Assembly (NCBI RefSeq): GCF_001431595.1
Contig: NZ_LDJO01000016.1
Span: 1 to 35,194 of the forward strand
Source of the DNA: Stenotrophomonas acidaminiphila
GTDB lineage: Bacteria; Pseudomonadota; Gammaproteobacteria; Xanthomonadales; Xanthomonadaceae
DNA: 35,194 nucleotides
Direction: 5' to 3'
The notes below the pieces were generated by a model. The model was not told where the DNA came from, ran no database searches, and saw only the letters and a list, made by a program, of their open reading frames with translations. Below are positions 27,417-35,194 of this stretch, one piece after another. Position numbers and translations under genes: made by a program. The first letter of the stretch is position 1; every line of letters begins with the position of its first letter.

Positions 27417-29740
27417 TGGCGTATCCCGTCTGGCAATCCGGCACCCTGTACCAGCCCGGCGACATCGTCGTTCCGATCACTGCGCCGTCGCCCACGGCAA
27501 CGTCCGTGGAGAACGGCGAGTTCACCGATGGGGCGAACAATTGGGATTTCACTGGCTCGGCCTTCTACTCCGAGCATGTATCGAAAGGGGGCTGGCGCAC
27601 CTACGTCGAGTTGCCGGGCAACCAGGCCGGCGGCGGCGCGCTGAACCAGACGAAGCTGGTGGTCCCGGTCGGCAAGAAGATCACGGCGGCATGTCTGATC
27701 GATCAGGGGGCATCGGTTGCAGGCGCCACCCGGGGCTGGGTTGAGATCCACTGGTTCAGCGCATCTGACGTGCTGCTGCGGATCGACAAGGGCAACCAGG
27801 TGGACAGCGGTGCCGGTGGCGCAGTCCATCGCTCAACCTGCGAGGCGATCTGCCCTGAAGGCGCGGCCTACTGCAGGGCTGGCATCGAGCTTTGGTCCGT
27901 CGCGGACCACAACCACGCCATCTGGGGCGGCAACCTGTGGGTGGAGGGGACCTTTGCTGGGCTTCCCGCCGATCTGGCCTACAAGGCGGTGCAGCCGGAG
28001 TCGGGCTTCTCCGACGCCAGCGAGCCGGCGTGGCCGCCGGTGCTCGGCCAGCAGGTGGTCGACAACGAGGTCACCTGGGAAGCGATCGCCGCCACCCGCG
28101 TGGTGTGGACCGCCGAGCCCCTGTACATCAGCGGCGACACGGAGCCGGAGTGGCCGGAGGAAGAAGGCGGGATGGTGAAGGACGGCACCGTCACCCTACG
28201 GGCTGTCTCGCGTCGCGTGGAGGATCCGAACTGCCCGAACACCAAGATCGTGGCCATCGCCGCGTCCAAGGTGTTCTGCGGGGACGACGACATCGTGCGC
28301 TACTCGGCGACCGTCAACCCTCTGGACTGGTCGACGGACAACGACGCCGGCTACCTGCCCACCGGGCTGCAGAACTACGGGGCGAACCCGGTCACGGCCA
28401 TGGGGCTGTACCGCGGCAACATGATCGTGTTCAACGCCGAGGCATTCCAGCTCTGGCAGGTGGACGAGGACCCGGCCAACATGGCGCTGCTGGACGCGTT
28501 GCCGATGGGCAGCACCCAGCACCACGCCATTGCGCCGGTGTCCAACGACCTGTTCTTCCTGGCCTCCCAGGGCGTGCGCACCGTCGGGATTGCGGCGAGC
28601 AGCACCAACTTCCAGGCAGGTGATGTGGGCATGCCCGTGGATCCCTTGGTCCAGGAAGCCGCAGCCGACGCCGACCAGCCGCTGGGCCTCTACTACCCGG
28701 CGATGGGCCAGTACTGGCTGGCATTCTCCCAGGCGGCACCTGTCCCGCAGGTTCCGACGTTGGTCTTCTACAGCGACAACGTCTCCCTCTTCTTCGGGAA
28801 CATCATCAACGCCCCAGATTGGCTGACCTCGCCAACGGACTCGGTGCTGATCAGCTTGACCGGCCGCACTGATGACCTGCGGAGCTACTACAACCAGAAC
28901 GACGAGGGTCGGTTCGTCTGCAACCTGGAGGTGCCGGTCACCTCCGGCTCGGGAACGGGAATTGTGATCGAGCGCGAGGGTTCTGGTGAGACGATTGTCG
29001 TGAACTGGGTCATCAGGCCCGCCCGGCTCAATGCGGTGGCCACCAGCAAGTTCTCCGATCCCATCGGGGCAAGCATCGTCACCACGGGCAATAGCAATTT
29101 CGTGGACCACGACGGAAACCCGAGCCAGCTGCTCGCGTCCGCATCCGTGCTGCGCGTCCTTGCTGCCCGCGAGAATCGGGGGATGCGGCCGGGCTGGGAC
29201 GGCGGCGAGCGCGGCGACGTGATTCCCCAGAGCGTCACCATGGAGCTGGACAGGAACTACGCGACTCCGATTCTCGCCACGCGAAGCTCCACCGGTGGCG
29301 AGACCCGGTGGGACATCAACACGTCCTACTTCACCAGCACCACCTGGGCGGGGCTGCTCGAGTTCACGCTGGACGGCAAGGGGCCCTTCTATGCGGATGC
29401 TCAAGCCTTCGCGCGATTGCTCGATGCCAACGTGGCAGCGCCGCGGGAGTTTTCCGTCGAGAACACCGGGGGGCTGGCTATCAGCGGCGCCGAGCCCATG
29501 TTCGAGTGGTGGTCAACGGCCACTCCCTCGGTCCTCGTCTTCGGCATCGGCGCGCTCTATGAGCTGCGTGTGTCCATGCTGGAGGGCAGCCTGGACAGTT
29601 CGAACATCACCCCCGACACGTGGCAGAGCCTGTCCGAGACCCGGAACGGCACGCTTTCCTCGGGCGCGCGGGCTCTGCTGGAGATCCGTGATGCCTCCAC
29701 TGGGCTCGTTCGCGCGAGCAGCATCCTCACCGCGGAGTAG
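27416..29740 (+). CDS. Large tail hub / DNA-stabilisation protein with carbohydrate-binding-like modules
   Basis: The 774-residue protein appears modular. Residues about 1-22 repeat the W-x-G-x-x-Y pattern of the upstream gene. Residues about 31-180 begin NGEFTDGANNWDFTG and look like a jelly-roll carbohydrate-binding module. Two short modules follow (SEPAWPPVLGQQVVDNEVTW and EPEWPEEEGGMVKDGTVTL). The rest is a beta-propeller-like hub resembling P22 gp10-type proteins (YRGNMIVFNAEAFQLWQVDE; NDLFFLASQGVRTVGI). The start at 27416 overlaps the previous stop by one base; a longer frame to 27251 is a shadow. It may plug the tail and contact surface polysaccharide. Confidence 0.7.
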   Translation: MAYPVWQSGTLYQPGDIVVPITAPSPTATSVENGEFTDGANNWDFTGSAFYSEHVSKGGWRTYVELPGNQAGGGALNQTKLVVPVGKKITAACLIDQGASVAGATRGWVEIHWFSASDVLLRIDKGNQVDSGAGGAVHRSTCEAICPEGAAYCRAGIELWSVADHNHAIWGGNLWVEGTFAGLPADLAYKAVQPESGFSDASEPAWPPVLGQQVVDNEVTWEAIAATRVVWTAEPLYISGDTEPEWPEEEGGMVKDGTVTLRAVSRRVEDPNCPNTKIVAIAASKVFCGDDDIVRYSATVNPLDWSTDNDAGYLPTGLQNYGANPVTAMGLYRGNMIVFNAEAFQLWQVDEDPANMALLDALPMGSTQHHAIAPVSNDLFFLASQGVRTVGIAASSTNFQAGDVGMPVDPLVQEAAADADQPLGLYYPAMGQYWLAFSQAAPVPQVPTLVFYSDNVSLFFGNIINAPDWLTSPTDSVLISLTGRTDDLRSYYNQNDEGRFVCNLEVPVTSGSGTGIVIEREGSGETIVVNWVIRPARLNAVATSKFSDPIGASIVTTGNSNFVDHDGNPSQLLASASVLRVLAARENRGMRPGWDGGERGDVIPQSVTMELDRNYATPILATRSSTGGETRWDINTSYFTSTTWAGLLEFTLDGKGPFYADAQAFARLLDANVAAPREFSVENTGGLAISGAEPMFEWWSTATPSVLVFGIGALYELRVSMLEGSLDSSNITPDTWQSLSETRNGTLSSGARALLEIRDASTGLVRASSILTAE

Positions 29741-29742
29741 CA

Positions 29743-30240
29743 ATGGACGGTACGCAGATCTTTGTCTATTCGATGACCCGCATGGGGCAGGTGGGTGCAT
29801 GGTCCCGCTACGAGCTGCCGTTCGTGGTGGATGACTGGGCCATCGCGGGGGACAGCCTCTACCTTCGCTCCGGCGACTTCATCCACTTCGTGGACGACAC
29901 CGAGGTCGGGGACGAGGTGGCCCCTGGCCAGGTCGAAGAGTTCGAAGGGATCATCCAGTGGCCGTGGCTCGAGTTTGGCCAGCCCGGCGTGACCAAGATG
30001 CTGTATGGCTTCGACATCATCGGCGAGGGTGCCGTGTCGGTGTCCTTCGGCATCGACCAGAGCAACGGCGGCCTGTTCACGCCTGGGTACACGGTGCCAG
30101 CGGATACCGTGCCCGGAATGGTGATCCCGATGCCGTTGGCCGCCCCGTCTCTGTCAGTGAAGCTGACCTACGACGGCAGCGAGCCCTGGCAGTGGAACGC
30201 GCTGGGCCTGTACCTCCAGGACCTGCGCGGCATGTCCTGA
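29743..30240 (+). CDS. Tail hub C-terminal component (165 aa)
   Basis: The product (MDGTQIFVYSMTRMGQVGAW, then SRYELPFVVDDWAIAGDSLY, LRSGDFIHFVDD) continues the beta-propeller type of the preceding gene, from which it is separated by only 2 bases. In related phages this segment belongs, as far as I recall, to the end of a single long hub protein. A GWEP-like end (DGSEPWQWNALGLYLQDL) is probably a beta-sandwich. The gene is either a natural split or the result of a past stop mutation; both parts have good composition and so appear functional. Confidence 0.65.
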   Translation: MDGTQIFVYSMTRMGQVGAWSRYELPFVVDDWAIAGDSLYLRSGDFIHFVDDTEVGDEVAPGQVEEFEGIIQWPWLEFGQPGVTKMLYGFDIIGEGAVSVSFGIDQSNGGLFTPGYTVPADTVPGMVIPMPLAAPSLSVKLTYDGSEPWQWNALGLYLQDLRGMS

Positions 30241-30279
30241 CTCCGTTGAACCCCCTCCGGCGGGCAGCAGCATACGTCC

Positions 30280-30789
30280 ATGCTGCCCGCTCGCCTTCCC
30301 TCGAACATCGTCCCCTGCCGTCCGGCGCATCTGGTGTTCCTCTCGGAGCGGATGCGCGCGGACGAGCAGGCGCAGTTCCTTGCCGTCACCGGCTTGGCTG
30401 AGTTCTCGCCGGACGTGGCCGCGGCCTTCTTCATCGACACCGCGCAGAAGTCGCAGGGCTTCGCCTTCACCGTCCTGCAGAGCGACAACCTGCCCGCCGC
30501 TGCGGGTGGCTTCCAGCCGGCGGGTGCCGGCGTGTGGCAGGCCTGGATGGTCGGCACCGAGGACGGCTGGACCCAGCAGTGGCGCGCCATGACCAAGGCC
30601 ACACGCTGGCTCATGGATCGGCTGTACGAGGCAGGCGCGCATCGCCTGCAGACCAGCGCCATCACCACGCGGGAGAAGGCCATCGAGTGGTTCGAGCGGT
30701 CGCTGGGATTCCGGCCGGAGGGCGTCTGGCGCCACTTCGGCGTGCGGGGCGAGGACATCGCCCATTTCTCGAAGCTGAGGGGTGAGTAA
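30280..30789 (+). CDS. GNAT-like phage virion protein
   Basis: The 169-residue protein has a GNAT-acetyltransferase-like layout (CRPAHLVFLSERMRADEQAQ; TKATRWLMDRLYEAGAHRLQ; KAIEWFERSLGFRPEG). Similar proteins occur at this position in podoviruses, next to the ejection proteins (DUF2833/gp13-like), and are probably structural rather than enzymatic. The usual acetyl-CoA binding loop Q/RxxGxG/A is not evident, so activity is doubtful. The start lies 39 bases after the hub gene and its stop overlaps the next start by one base. Confidence 0.7.
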   Translation: MLPARLPSNIVPCRPAHLVFLSERMRADEQAQFLAVTGLAEFSPDVAAAFFIDTAQKSQGFAFTVLQSDNLPAAAGGFQPAGAGVWQAWMVGTEDGWTQQWRAMTKATRWLMDRLYEAGAHRLQTSAITTREKAIEWFERSLGFRPEGVWRHFGVRGEDIAHFSKLRGE

Positions 30790-31409
30790 TGGGCGCCGGT
30801 GGCGGTTCCAACAAGGCAGCACAGCAGGCGGCCCAGCAGGAAGGGCTGCGGCAGGCCAACATCAACCGATCGATGCAGCAGATCAACCAGATCTACGGCA
30901 GCCCGCAGCGGGAGGCCGACATCAACGACTTCCTGTCGGCCAGCCGCAGCTTTTACCGGCAGAACCTGGACCGACAGCACGACGCGGCGGACCGCAGCCT
31001 GCGCTTCGCCATGGCGCGAAACGGGCTGACCGGCGGCTCGGCGTCCGTCGACGCGAACCGGCAGCTGGGCCAGGACTACCAGCAGGGCATCCTCACCGCC
31101 GATCGCCTGGCGCAGAGCGCGGCCAATGAGCTGCGGAACGCCGACGAGACCAGCCGGATGAACATGATCCAGCTGGCGCAGACCGGCGCGGACATGACCA
31201 CCGGCGCCAACAACGCCGCGCTGTCGCTGCGCAACAACCTGGCCGGCGCGCGGTCGCAGCTCAATGCCGACGCGCTGGGCGAGCTGTTCTCGGGCGCCGG
31301 GACCATCGCCAAGGCCAGCCGTGACCAGGCTGAAACGCGCCGGGCGAACCGGGACTTCTATTCGTTGTATTACACGCCGGGCTTTGGCTACGGCGCGGGA
31401 GGCCGCTGA
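30789..31409 (+). CDS. Ejection / internal virion protein 1
   Basis: The 206-residue protein begins MGAGGGSNKAAQQAAQQEGL and is a long Ala/Gln/Asn-rich helical protein, like the first ejection protein (P22 gp7 or T7 gp14-like) of podoviruses. It contains SFYRQNLDRQHDAADRSLRF and ends in aromatic-glycine sequence (YSLYYTPGFGYGAGG). Such proteins leave the head first and help form the channel through the cell envelope. It overlaps its neighbours by one base on each side. Confidence 0.75.
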   Translation: MGAGGGSNKAAQQAAQQEGLRQANINRSMQQINQIYGSPQREADINDFLSASRSFYRQNLDRQHDAADRSLRFAMARNGLTGGSASVDANRQLGQDYQQGILTADRLAQSAANELRNADETSRMNMIQLAQTGADMTTGANNAALSLRNNLAGARSQLNADALGELFSGAGTIAKASRDQAETRRANRDFYSLYYTPGFGYGAGGR

Positions 31410-32104
31410 TGGGCGCTGAGGGCATCTGGATCCCGCTGGCATTGAGTGCGCTCAGTGCGGGCGCGAACTACTACAACACCCGGCAGACGCAGAAGAAGCA
31501 GGACAACATCCTGGCCGGCCAGATCCGGCAGCAGGGCGTCCGCCAGCAGGAAGCCGATCAGGCGATCGCCGAGGCCATGCGCGAGCGCGCAGCACAAGGC
31601 GCAGAGAGCGAGCGCACCGCCATCGGCAGCCAGTATCTGGACCAGGTACGTGCCGCCCAGGCCAACGCACAGCGCGGGCTGGGCCAGGTGGGGCAGGTGA
31701 GCCGTGCGTACCAGGTCGACGCCAACAACGCGGCGCTGGGCATCGGCGACTACGGCGCGCGGACTGCCGACCTGATGGCCCGCATCGATGCGCCGGCACA
31801 GCAGCGGCAGCGCGAGGGTGTCGCGGACGCGCGCGTGGCCATGGAGCTGGACCAGATCGGCCGCCGGAGCCGTGCAGACGACTACCTGGCCCAGTTGCGC
31901 CTGCGCGGCGTCCAGCGCAATCCCTGGGTCGATATGGCCTCCAGCCTGATGGGTGCCGGCGCGGGCTTCGCGGCGCAGTCCGGGATGGGCCAGTCGAGCC
32001 TGGCGCAGATCCAGACGCAGGCCAAGGCGGGTGCTGACTTCGGCGCCGCCAACAACGCATTGAATCGCCAGTTGCAGGCGAAGTGGGGGCTGATGAATGG
32101 CTGA
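31409..32104 (+). CDS. Ejection / internal virion protein 2
   Basis: The 231-residue protein has a hydrophobic N-terminus (IWIPLALSALSAGANYYNTR), then a long Gln/Ala-rich coiled region (KKQDNILAGQIRQQGVRQQE), and a small hydrophobic-glycine segment (MASSLMGAGAGFAAQSGM), a layout like T7 gp14 or P22 gp20-type ejection proteins. Those segments could insert into the outer membrane. It overlaps the next gene by 8 bases. Confidence 0.72.
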   Translation: MGAEGIWIPLALSALSAGANYYNTRQTQKKQDNILAGQIRQQGVRQQEADQAIAEAMRERAAQGAESERTAIGSQYLDQVRAAQANAQRGLGQVGQVSRAYQVDANNAALGIGDYGARTADLMARIDAPAQQRQREGVADARVAMELDQIGRRSRADDYLAQLRLRGVQRNPWVDMASSLMGAGAGFAAQSGMGQSSLAQIQTQAKAGADFGAANNALNRQLQAKWGLMNG

Positions 32105-33236
32105 TCTCGATCTGAGCCGCCTCATCCAAGGCGGCATGAGCTTGGCCGATGCATTCGGCCGGGGCGACAGCGCCTACAGCCGCTCGATGATGGATACCGC
32201 GCGGATGGAGAACCTCGTTCTCGACGCTTCCAAAAAGCGAAGCGAGATGATGGCTCGGCGTGGACTCGGTGATGCCATCCAGTCGCTTGGCGGCCCGCGT
32301 GATCTTGCCCGGCTGTTTGAGGCTGGTGTCGACCCAACGAAGCTGTCCGGCTACCAGAGCGAAGTTCAGCAACAGGGGCTGCGCTCGCAGGCTGCGGAAG
32401 CAACCGATTGGGACACTCGCAATGCACTGCTTGCGGCGCTCGAGGGGAAACCCGTTCAACTGGCGACCGTGCAGGGACAGAACCTGATCAACAATCAGTA
32501 CCTGACCGGTGGTGGCGGCGTAGAGACTACTGCGCAGGGCCTGGCGGGAATCCGCAAGGATGATGCCGCTGCCGCAGCCTCTCGTGCCAGTGCCCAATCT
32601 TCTCTGGGGCGCCTTGGTATTGCTCAGCAGCAGTTCGACCTGCAACGACGCGGGCAGTGGAACCCGGGTGGCACGTCGGCGGCAGGCTCGAAGCCGCTGC
32701 CGGTGGGCGCCCTGAAGGAGCTGCTGAACGTGGAGGACGCGCTGGGCTCTACCGAGGTGATGAACGACATCATCCAGAAGCACACCGGGCGCATCCAGGA
32801 CGGGAGCCTGAGCATTTCTCCGGCCGGCGCGATGCTGGGCAAGGTGAGGACGTCGCTGGGCTTCTCCACGCCGAACGACGTGGCCCTCACTGAGTGGGAT
32901 GCCGACAAGACCAAGATCGTCAACGAGTCGCTCCGACTCAACAAGGGTGTGCAGACCGAGGGCGACGCCCAGCGTGCAGCGAACGAGCTCATGAGCGCGA
33001 ACGACGCGGCCACCGCGGCGCGCGCACTCCAGCGCCTGGCTGAGATCAACCGCCGTGCGGTGGACCTGCAGCAGCGCAAGGCCGGCATGATCCGCGGCAA
33101 CTACGGGCAGGTATCAGTTGGCGACGTGTTCTCGGGAGCGGTACCGCCGGCTGGCAGTGCCCCCCAACGAGCGACCAACCCCAAGACGGGGCAGGTCCTC
33201 GAACTCCGCAACGGCCAGTGGGTGCCCGCACAATGA
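32097..33236 (+). CDS. Ejection / internal virion protein 3
   Basis: The 379-residue protein starts MADLDLSRLIQGGMSLADAF, with long Ala/Gln-rich helices (AAASRASAQSSLGRLGIAQQ) and a C-terminal QRATNPKTGQVLELRNGQWV, a motif often found at the end of podoviral ejection proteins. It is probably part of the internal core that crosses the periplasm. Codon use in its first third is visibly less GC-rich than in the genes around it. It overlaps the last gene by 4 bases. Confidence 0.7.
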   Translation: MADLDLSRLIQGGMSLADAFGRGDSAYSRSMMDTARMENLVLDASKKRSEMMARRGLGDAIQSLGGPRDLARLFEAGVDPTKLSGYQSEVQQQGLRSQAAEATDWDTRNALLAALEGKPVQLATVQGQNLINNQYLTGGGGVETTAQGLAGIRKDDAAAAASRASAQSSLGRLGIAQQQFDLQRRGQWNPGGTSAAGSKPLPVGALKELLNVEDALGSTEVMNDIIQKHTGRIQDGSLSISPAGAMLGKVRTSLGFSTPNDVALTEWDADKTKIVNESLRLNKGVQTEGDAQRAANELMSANDAATAARALQRLAEINRRAVDLQQRKAGMIRGNYGQVSVGDVFSGAVPPAGSAPQRATNPKTGQVLELRNGQWVPAQ

Positions 33237-35194
33237 CCACGCCTCCGCTTCCGCCAGGCTTCGTCCTCGATCCGCCTGCGCCGGCGCCCGGTGGCCTGCC
33301 GCCGCTGCCTCCGGGGTTCGAGTTGGTCCCGAACGATGCGCCGCGCATTGTCGACCTCCCAGCCGTCCAGGCTCAGCGTCCAGACTTCTCGGACGTGACC
33401 GCACGCGTCGACAGCACGGCCGACCAGGTGATGGGGGATGGCTGGAAGCCGGGATTCCTGCGCGACGTTGCGATGGGGGGGCGCTCGGTCCTGCAGGGCG
33501 CCGGCTCCCTGATCGGGGCACTGGGCGGCGACGCCTTCAACTACGCCATCACCGATCCGCTGCGCCGCCTCGGCCACAAGCCCAAGCTAGAGGACCTGCT
33601 GACCGGGAAGGACAGCTTCGTGCCGACGGCGAGCTACCGGGACACCGGCGCATGGCTGGCCGACAAGCTGGGCCTGCCGAAGCCGCAGAGCTCGGGCGAG
33701 CGCGTTGCCGGCGACATCGGCGAGGCGTTGACCGGAACGGGCCTGACCATGGGCCTCGGCGGGCTGTTGAACGCTGGCCGGAGCGGCGCATCGATGCTTG
33801 CCGGTCGCGCGGCTGCCACCAATCCGGCCCAGGCCGCAGCAGGCAGTGCGGTGAGCCGCGTAGGTTCCAACGCGCCCACCGCAGCACAACGGGCTGCCGA
33901 CTTCCTTACTGCGCAGCCGGTGCTGCAGACCGTGAGCTCCGCCGCCGGCGCCGGCGCATCCGGTGCCACCCGTGAGGCGGGCGGCGGTGAGCTTGCACAG
34001 GCATTCGCCGGGGTCGCTGGTGGGCTGGCGCCCAGTGCAGTTACTGCTGGCTTGCCTATGACCCTGCGCGGAGCCTTCCGAGGTGGGGAACAGAACCGGC
34101 AGAACCTGGCCAACGTGATCGATGACTTCGAACAGCTCGGTTCGACGCCGTCGATCGGACAAGGCACGGGCAGTTGGATGCGACAGGGTGTCGAGACGCT
34201 GCTGGCTGGCGGCCCGACCTCGGGTGGCGTCATGGCGCGCTTTGCCAGCAGGCAGGGTGACGAGATCAGCTCCGGGCTGGAAGGCTTCGCGCGTCGGATG
34301 TCAGCCGACCCGACTGCAGAAGGAGCCGGCAAGGCCATTGAGTGGGGCGTGGACGCCTACACGGACCGCGTGCGCAGCCTCCGTGCCCAGCTCTACGACC
34401 GCGTCGACCAACACGTACCGTCGGACGCTCCCGTCGCCCTGACCCGGACGCAGGAGGTTCTGAAGGAGCTGACTACGCCGACCCCCGGCGCGGCGAATAC
34501 CACTGGCGCGATGATCAGCCCCGAGCTGAAGGCGCTGGCCGACAACATCGCTGCCGACATCTCCGCGGCCCAGGCGTCGGGCGGCAGCGGCATTCCCTAC
34601 CAGGCCGTCAAGGACATCCGCACCCAGCTGGGGGACCAGGCTTTCTCGTTCACCCTGACCCCGGACAAGCCGACCGCCCAGCTTCGGAAGGTCTATCGAG
34701 CCCTCACTGACGACATGCAGGAGCTGGCCAAGCAGGCCGGGCCGAGCGCAGAGCGTGCTGTTCGTCGCGCCAACAAGTTCTACGCGGACTCACGGGACCG
34801 CCTGGAATTGCTGCAGCGCGTGGTGGACAAGAACGGCGGCCCAGAGAAGGTCTTTCAGGCAGCGATCGCCGGTACCCGCGAGGGCGCGACGGTCCTGCGC
34901 CAGGTCATGGGATCACTCCCCAAGGACGCACAGCGGGACGTTACTGCCGCGGTGATCAAGCGCATGGGCCTGGCCAATCCCAATGGTCAGGACACGGCCG
35001 GCGAGGTCTTCTCGGCCGCAAGCTTCCTGACCAACTGGAACAAGCTCAGCCCAGAAGCCCAGCACGCGCTGTTCAATCGCTTCGGGCCGGAGATGAGTCA
35101 GAACATCACCAAGATTGCGCAGGTCGCCGAGCGCATCAAGCAAAGCGACGCCATTCTCCGCAGCACTTCAGGTACCGGCCCGAAGCGATTGAAC
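33233..35194 (+). CDS. Large ejection / internal core protein, 3' truncated by window
   Basis: The frame is open from ATG 33233 to the right edge, giving at least 654 residues. It begins with two PPLPPGF repeats, TPPLPPGFVLDPP and LPPLPPGFELVPN, a motif I associate with large podoviral ejection proteins. The body has Gly/Ala-rich helices (GRSVLQGAGSLIGALGGDAF; AGAGASGATREAGGGELAQA) and then longer coiled regions (DITAAVIKRMGL-like in the last third). No lytic transglycosylase motif was found in the visible part. It is likely the largest internal protein, as in P22 gp16 or T7 gp16. Confidence 0.75.
   Translation, partial: MTTPPLPPGFVLDPPAPAPGGLPPLPPGFELVPNDAPRIVDLPAVQAQRPDFSDVTARVDSTADQVMGDGWKPGFLRDVAMGGRSVLQGAGSLIGALGGDAFNYAITDPLRRLGHKPKLEDLLTGKDSFVPTASYRDTGAWLADKLGLPKPQSSGERVAGDIGEALTGTGLTMGLGGLLNAGRSGASMLAGRAAATNPAQAAAGSAVSRVGSNAPTAAQRAADFLTAQPVLQTVSSAAGAGASGATREAGGGELAQAFAGVAGGLAPSAVTAGLPMTLRGAFRGGEQNRQNLANVIDDFEQLGSTPSIGQGTGSWMRQGVETLLAGGPTSGGVMARFASRQGDEISSGLEGFARRMSADPTAEGAGKAIEWGVDAYTDRVRSLRAQLYDRVDQHVPSDAPVALTRTQEVLKELTTPTPGAANTTGAMISPELKALADNIAADISAAQASGGSGIPYQAVKDIRTQLGDQAFSFTLTPDKPTAQLRKVYRALTDDMQELAKQAGPSAERAVRRANKFYADSRDRLELLQRVVDKNGGPEKVFQAAIAGTREGATVLRQVMGSLPKDAQRDVTAAVIKRMGLANPNGQDTAGEVFSAASFLTNWNKLSPEAQHALFNRFGPEMSQNITKIAQVAERIKQSDAILRSTSGTGPKRLN

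Noticed and set aside
30240..35194. Diversity-generating retroelement, as in the related phage BPP-1
   Set aside because: No reverse transcriptase or template/variable repeat pair was seen in the window. It could lie beyond the right edge.
1..35194. CRISPR array, insertion sequence, rRNA or further tRNA genes
   Set aside because: No regularly spaced repeats, transposase frames with terminal inverted repeats, or other tRNA cloverleafs were seen by eye on either strand.

Overview
The window holds the left end of a temperate podovirus prophage (about 33.8 kb of it visible) and the bacterial chromosome it sits in. The host flank (1-1340) carries the 3' end of alaS, csrA and a tRNA-Ser(GCU) gene. 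The CsrA sequence, the high GC content and the alaS-csrA-tRNA-Ser order suggest a gammaproteobacterium of the Xanthomonadaceae/Lysobacteraceae, Stenotrophomonas or a close relative. This genus call is inference from sequence memory. The prophage begins at or just past the 3' end of the tRNA gene and runs off the right edge, so attR, the integrase, the lysis genes and the receptor-binding tail protein are not in view.

Left arm (1377-9338, mostly minus strand): an AlpA-type excisionase, a small C5-cytosine methyltransferase, several small phage proteins, a single-strand annealing recombination module (ERF annealase plus YqaJ/lambda-type exonuclease), a nucleotidyltransferase-fold protein, and a run of overlapping very small genes that includes three membrane peptides. 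One plus-strand gene (2568-3167) interrupts the minus-strand run and encodes a membrane-anchored protein of lower GC, probably a lysogenic-conversion (moron) gene. The leftward operon is driven by PL at about 9378-9406.

Immunity region (9427-12274): a LexA-type CI repressor and, directly downstream on the same strand, a YecR-like lipoprotein ending at a strong terminator; then a Cro-like protein on the plus strand. Five copies of the 11-bp palindrome AAGC-N3-GCTT lie at PL (two), PR (two) and the start of cI (one). PL and PR are near-identical mirror images. A patch of very small genes on opposing strands lies between cro and a cII-position HTH gene.

Right arm, early (12271-17977, plus): a replication initiator/helicase loader, a DnaB-type helicase, NinB, a Ref-family RecA-dependent nuclease, a RuvC-like resolvase and small proteins, again interrupted by one opposite-strand membrane protein gene (15236-15793). 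Late (17980-35194, plus): small and large terminase, portal, scaffold, coat, a possible decoration protein, head-tail adaptor, tail hub proteins with carbohydrate-binding-like modules, a GNAT-like virion protein, and three or four ejection proteins, the last cut by the window edge. The head order and ejection proteins resemble podoviruses of the P22 / BPP-1 / BcepC6B kind.

No reverse transcriptase, CRISPR array, insertion sequence or rRNA was seen. The most unusual signals are the operator system, a G9 homopolymer inside the methyltransferase gene, perfect tandem stem-loops in the leftward transcript, a recurring GCCGGC stem-loop just upstream of several genes, and the split, carbohydrate-binding-like tail hub.
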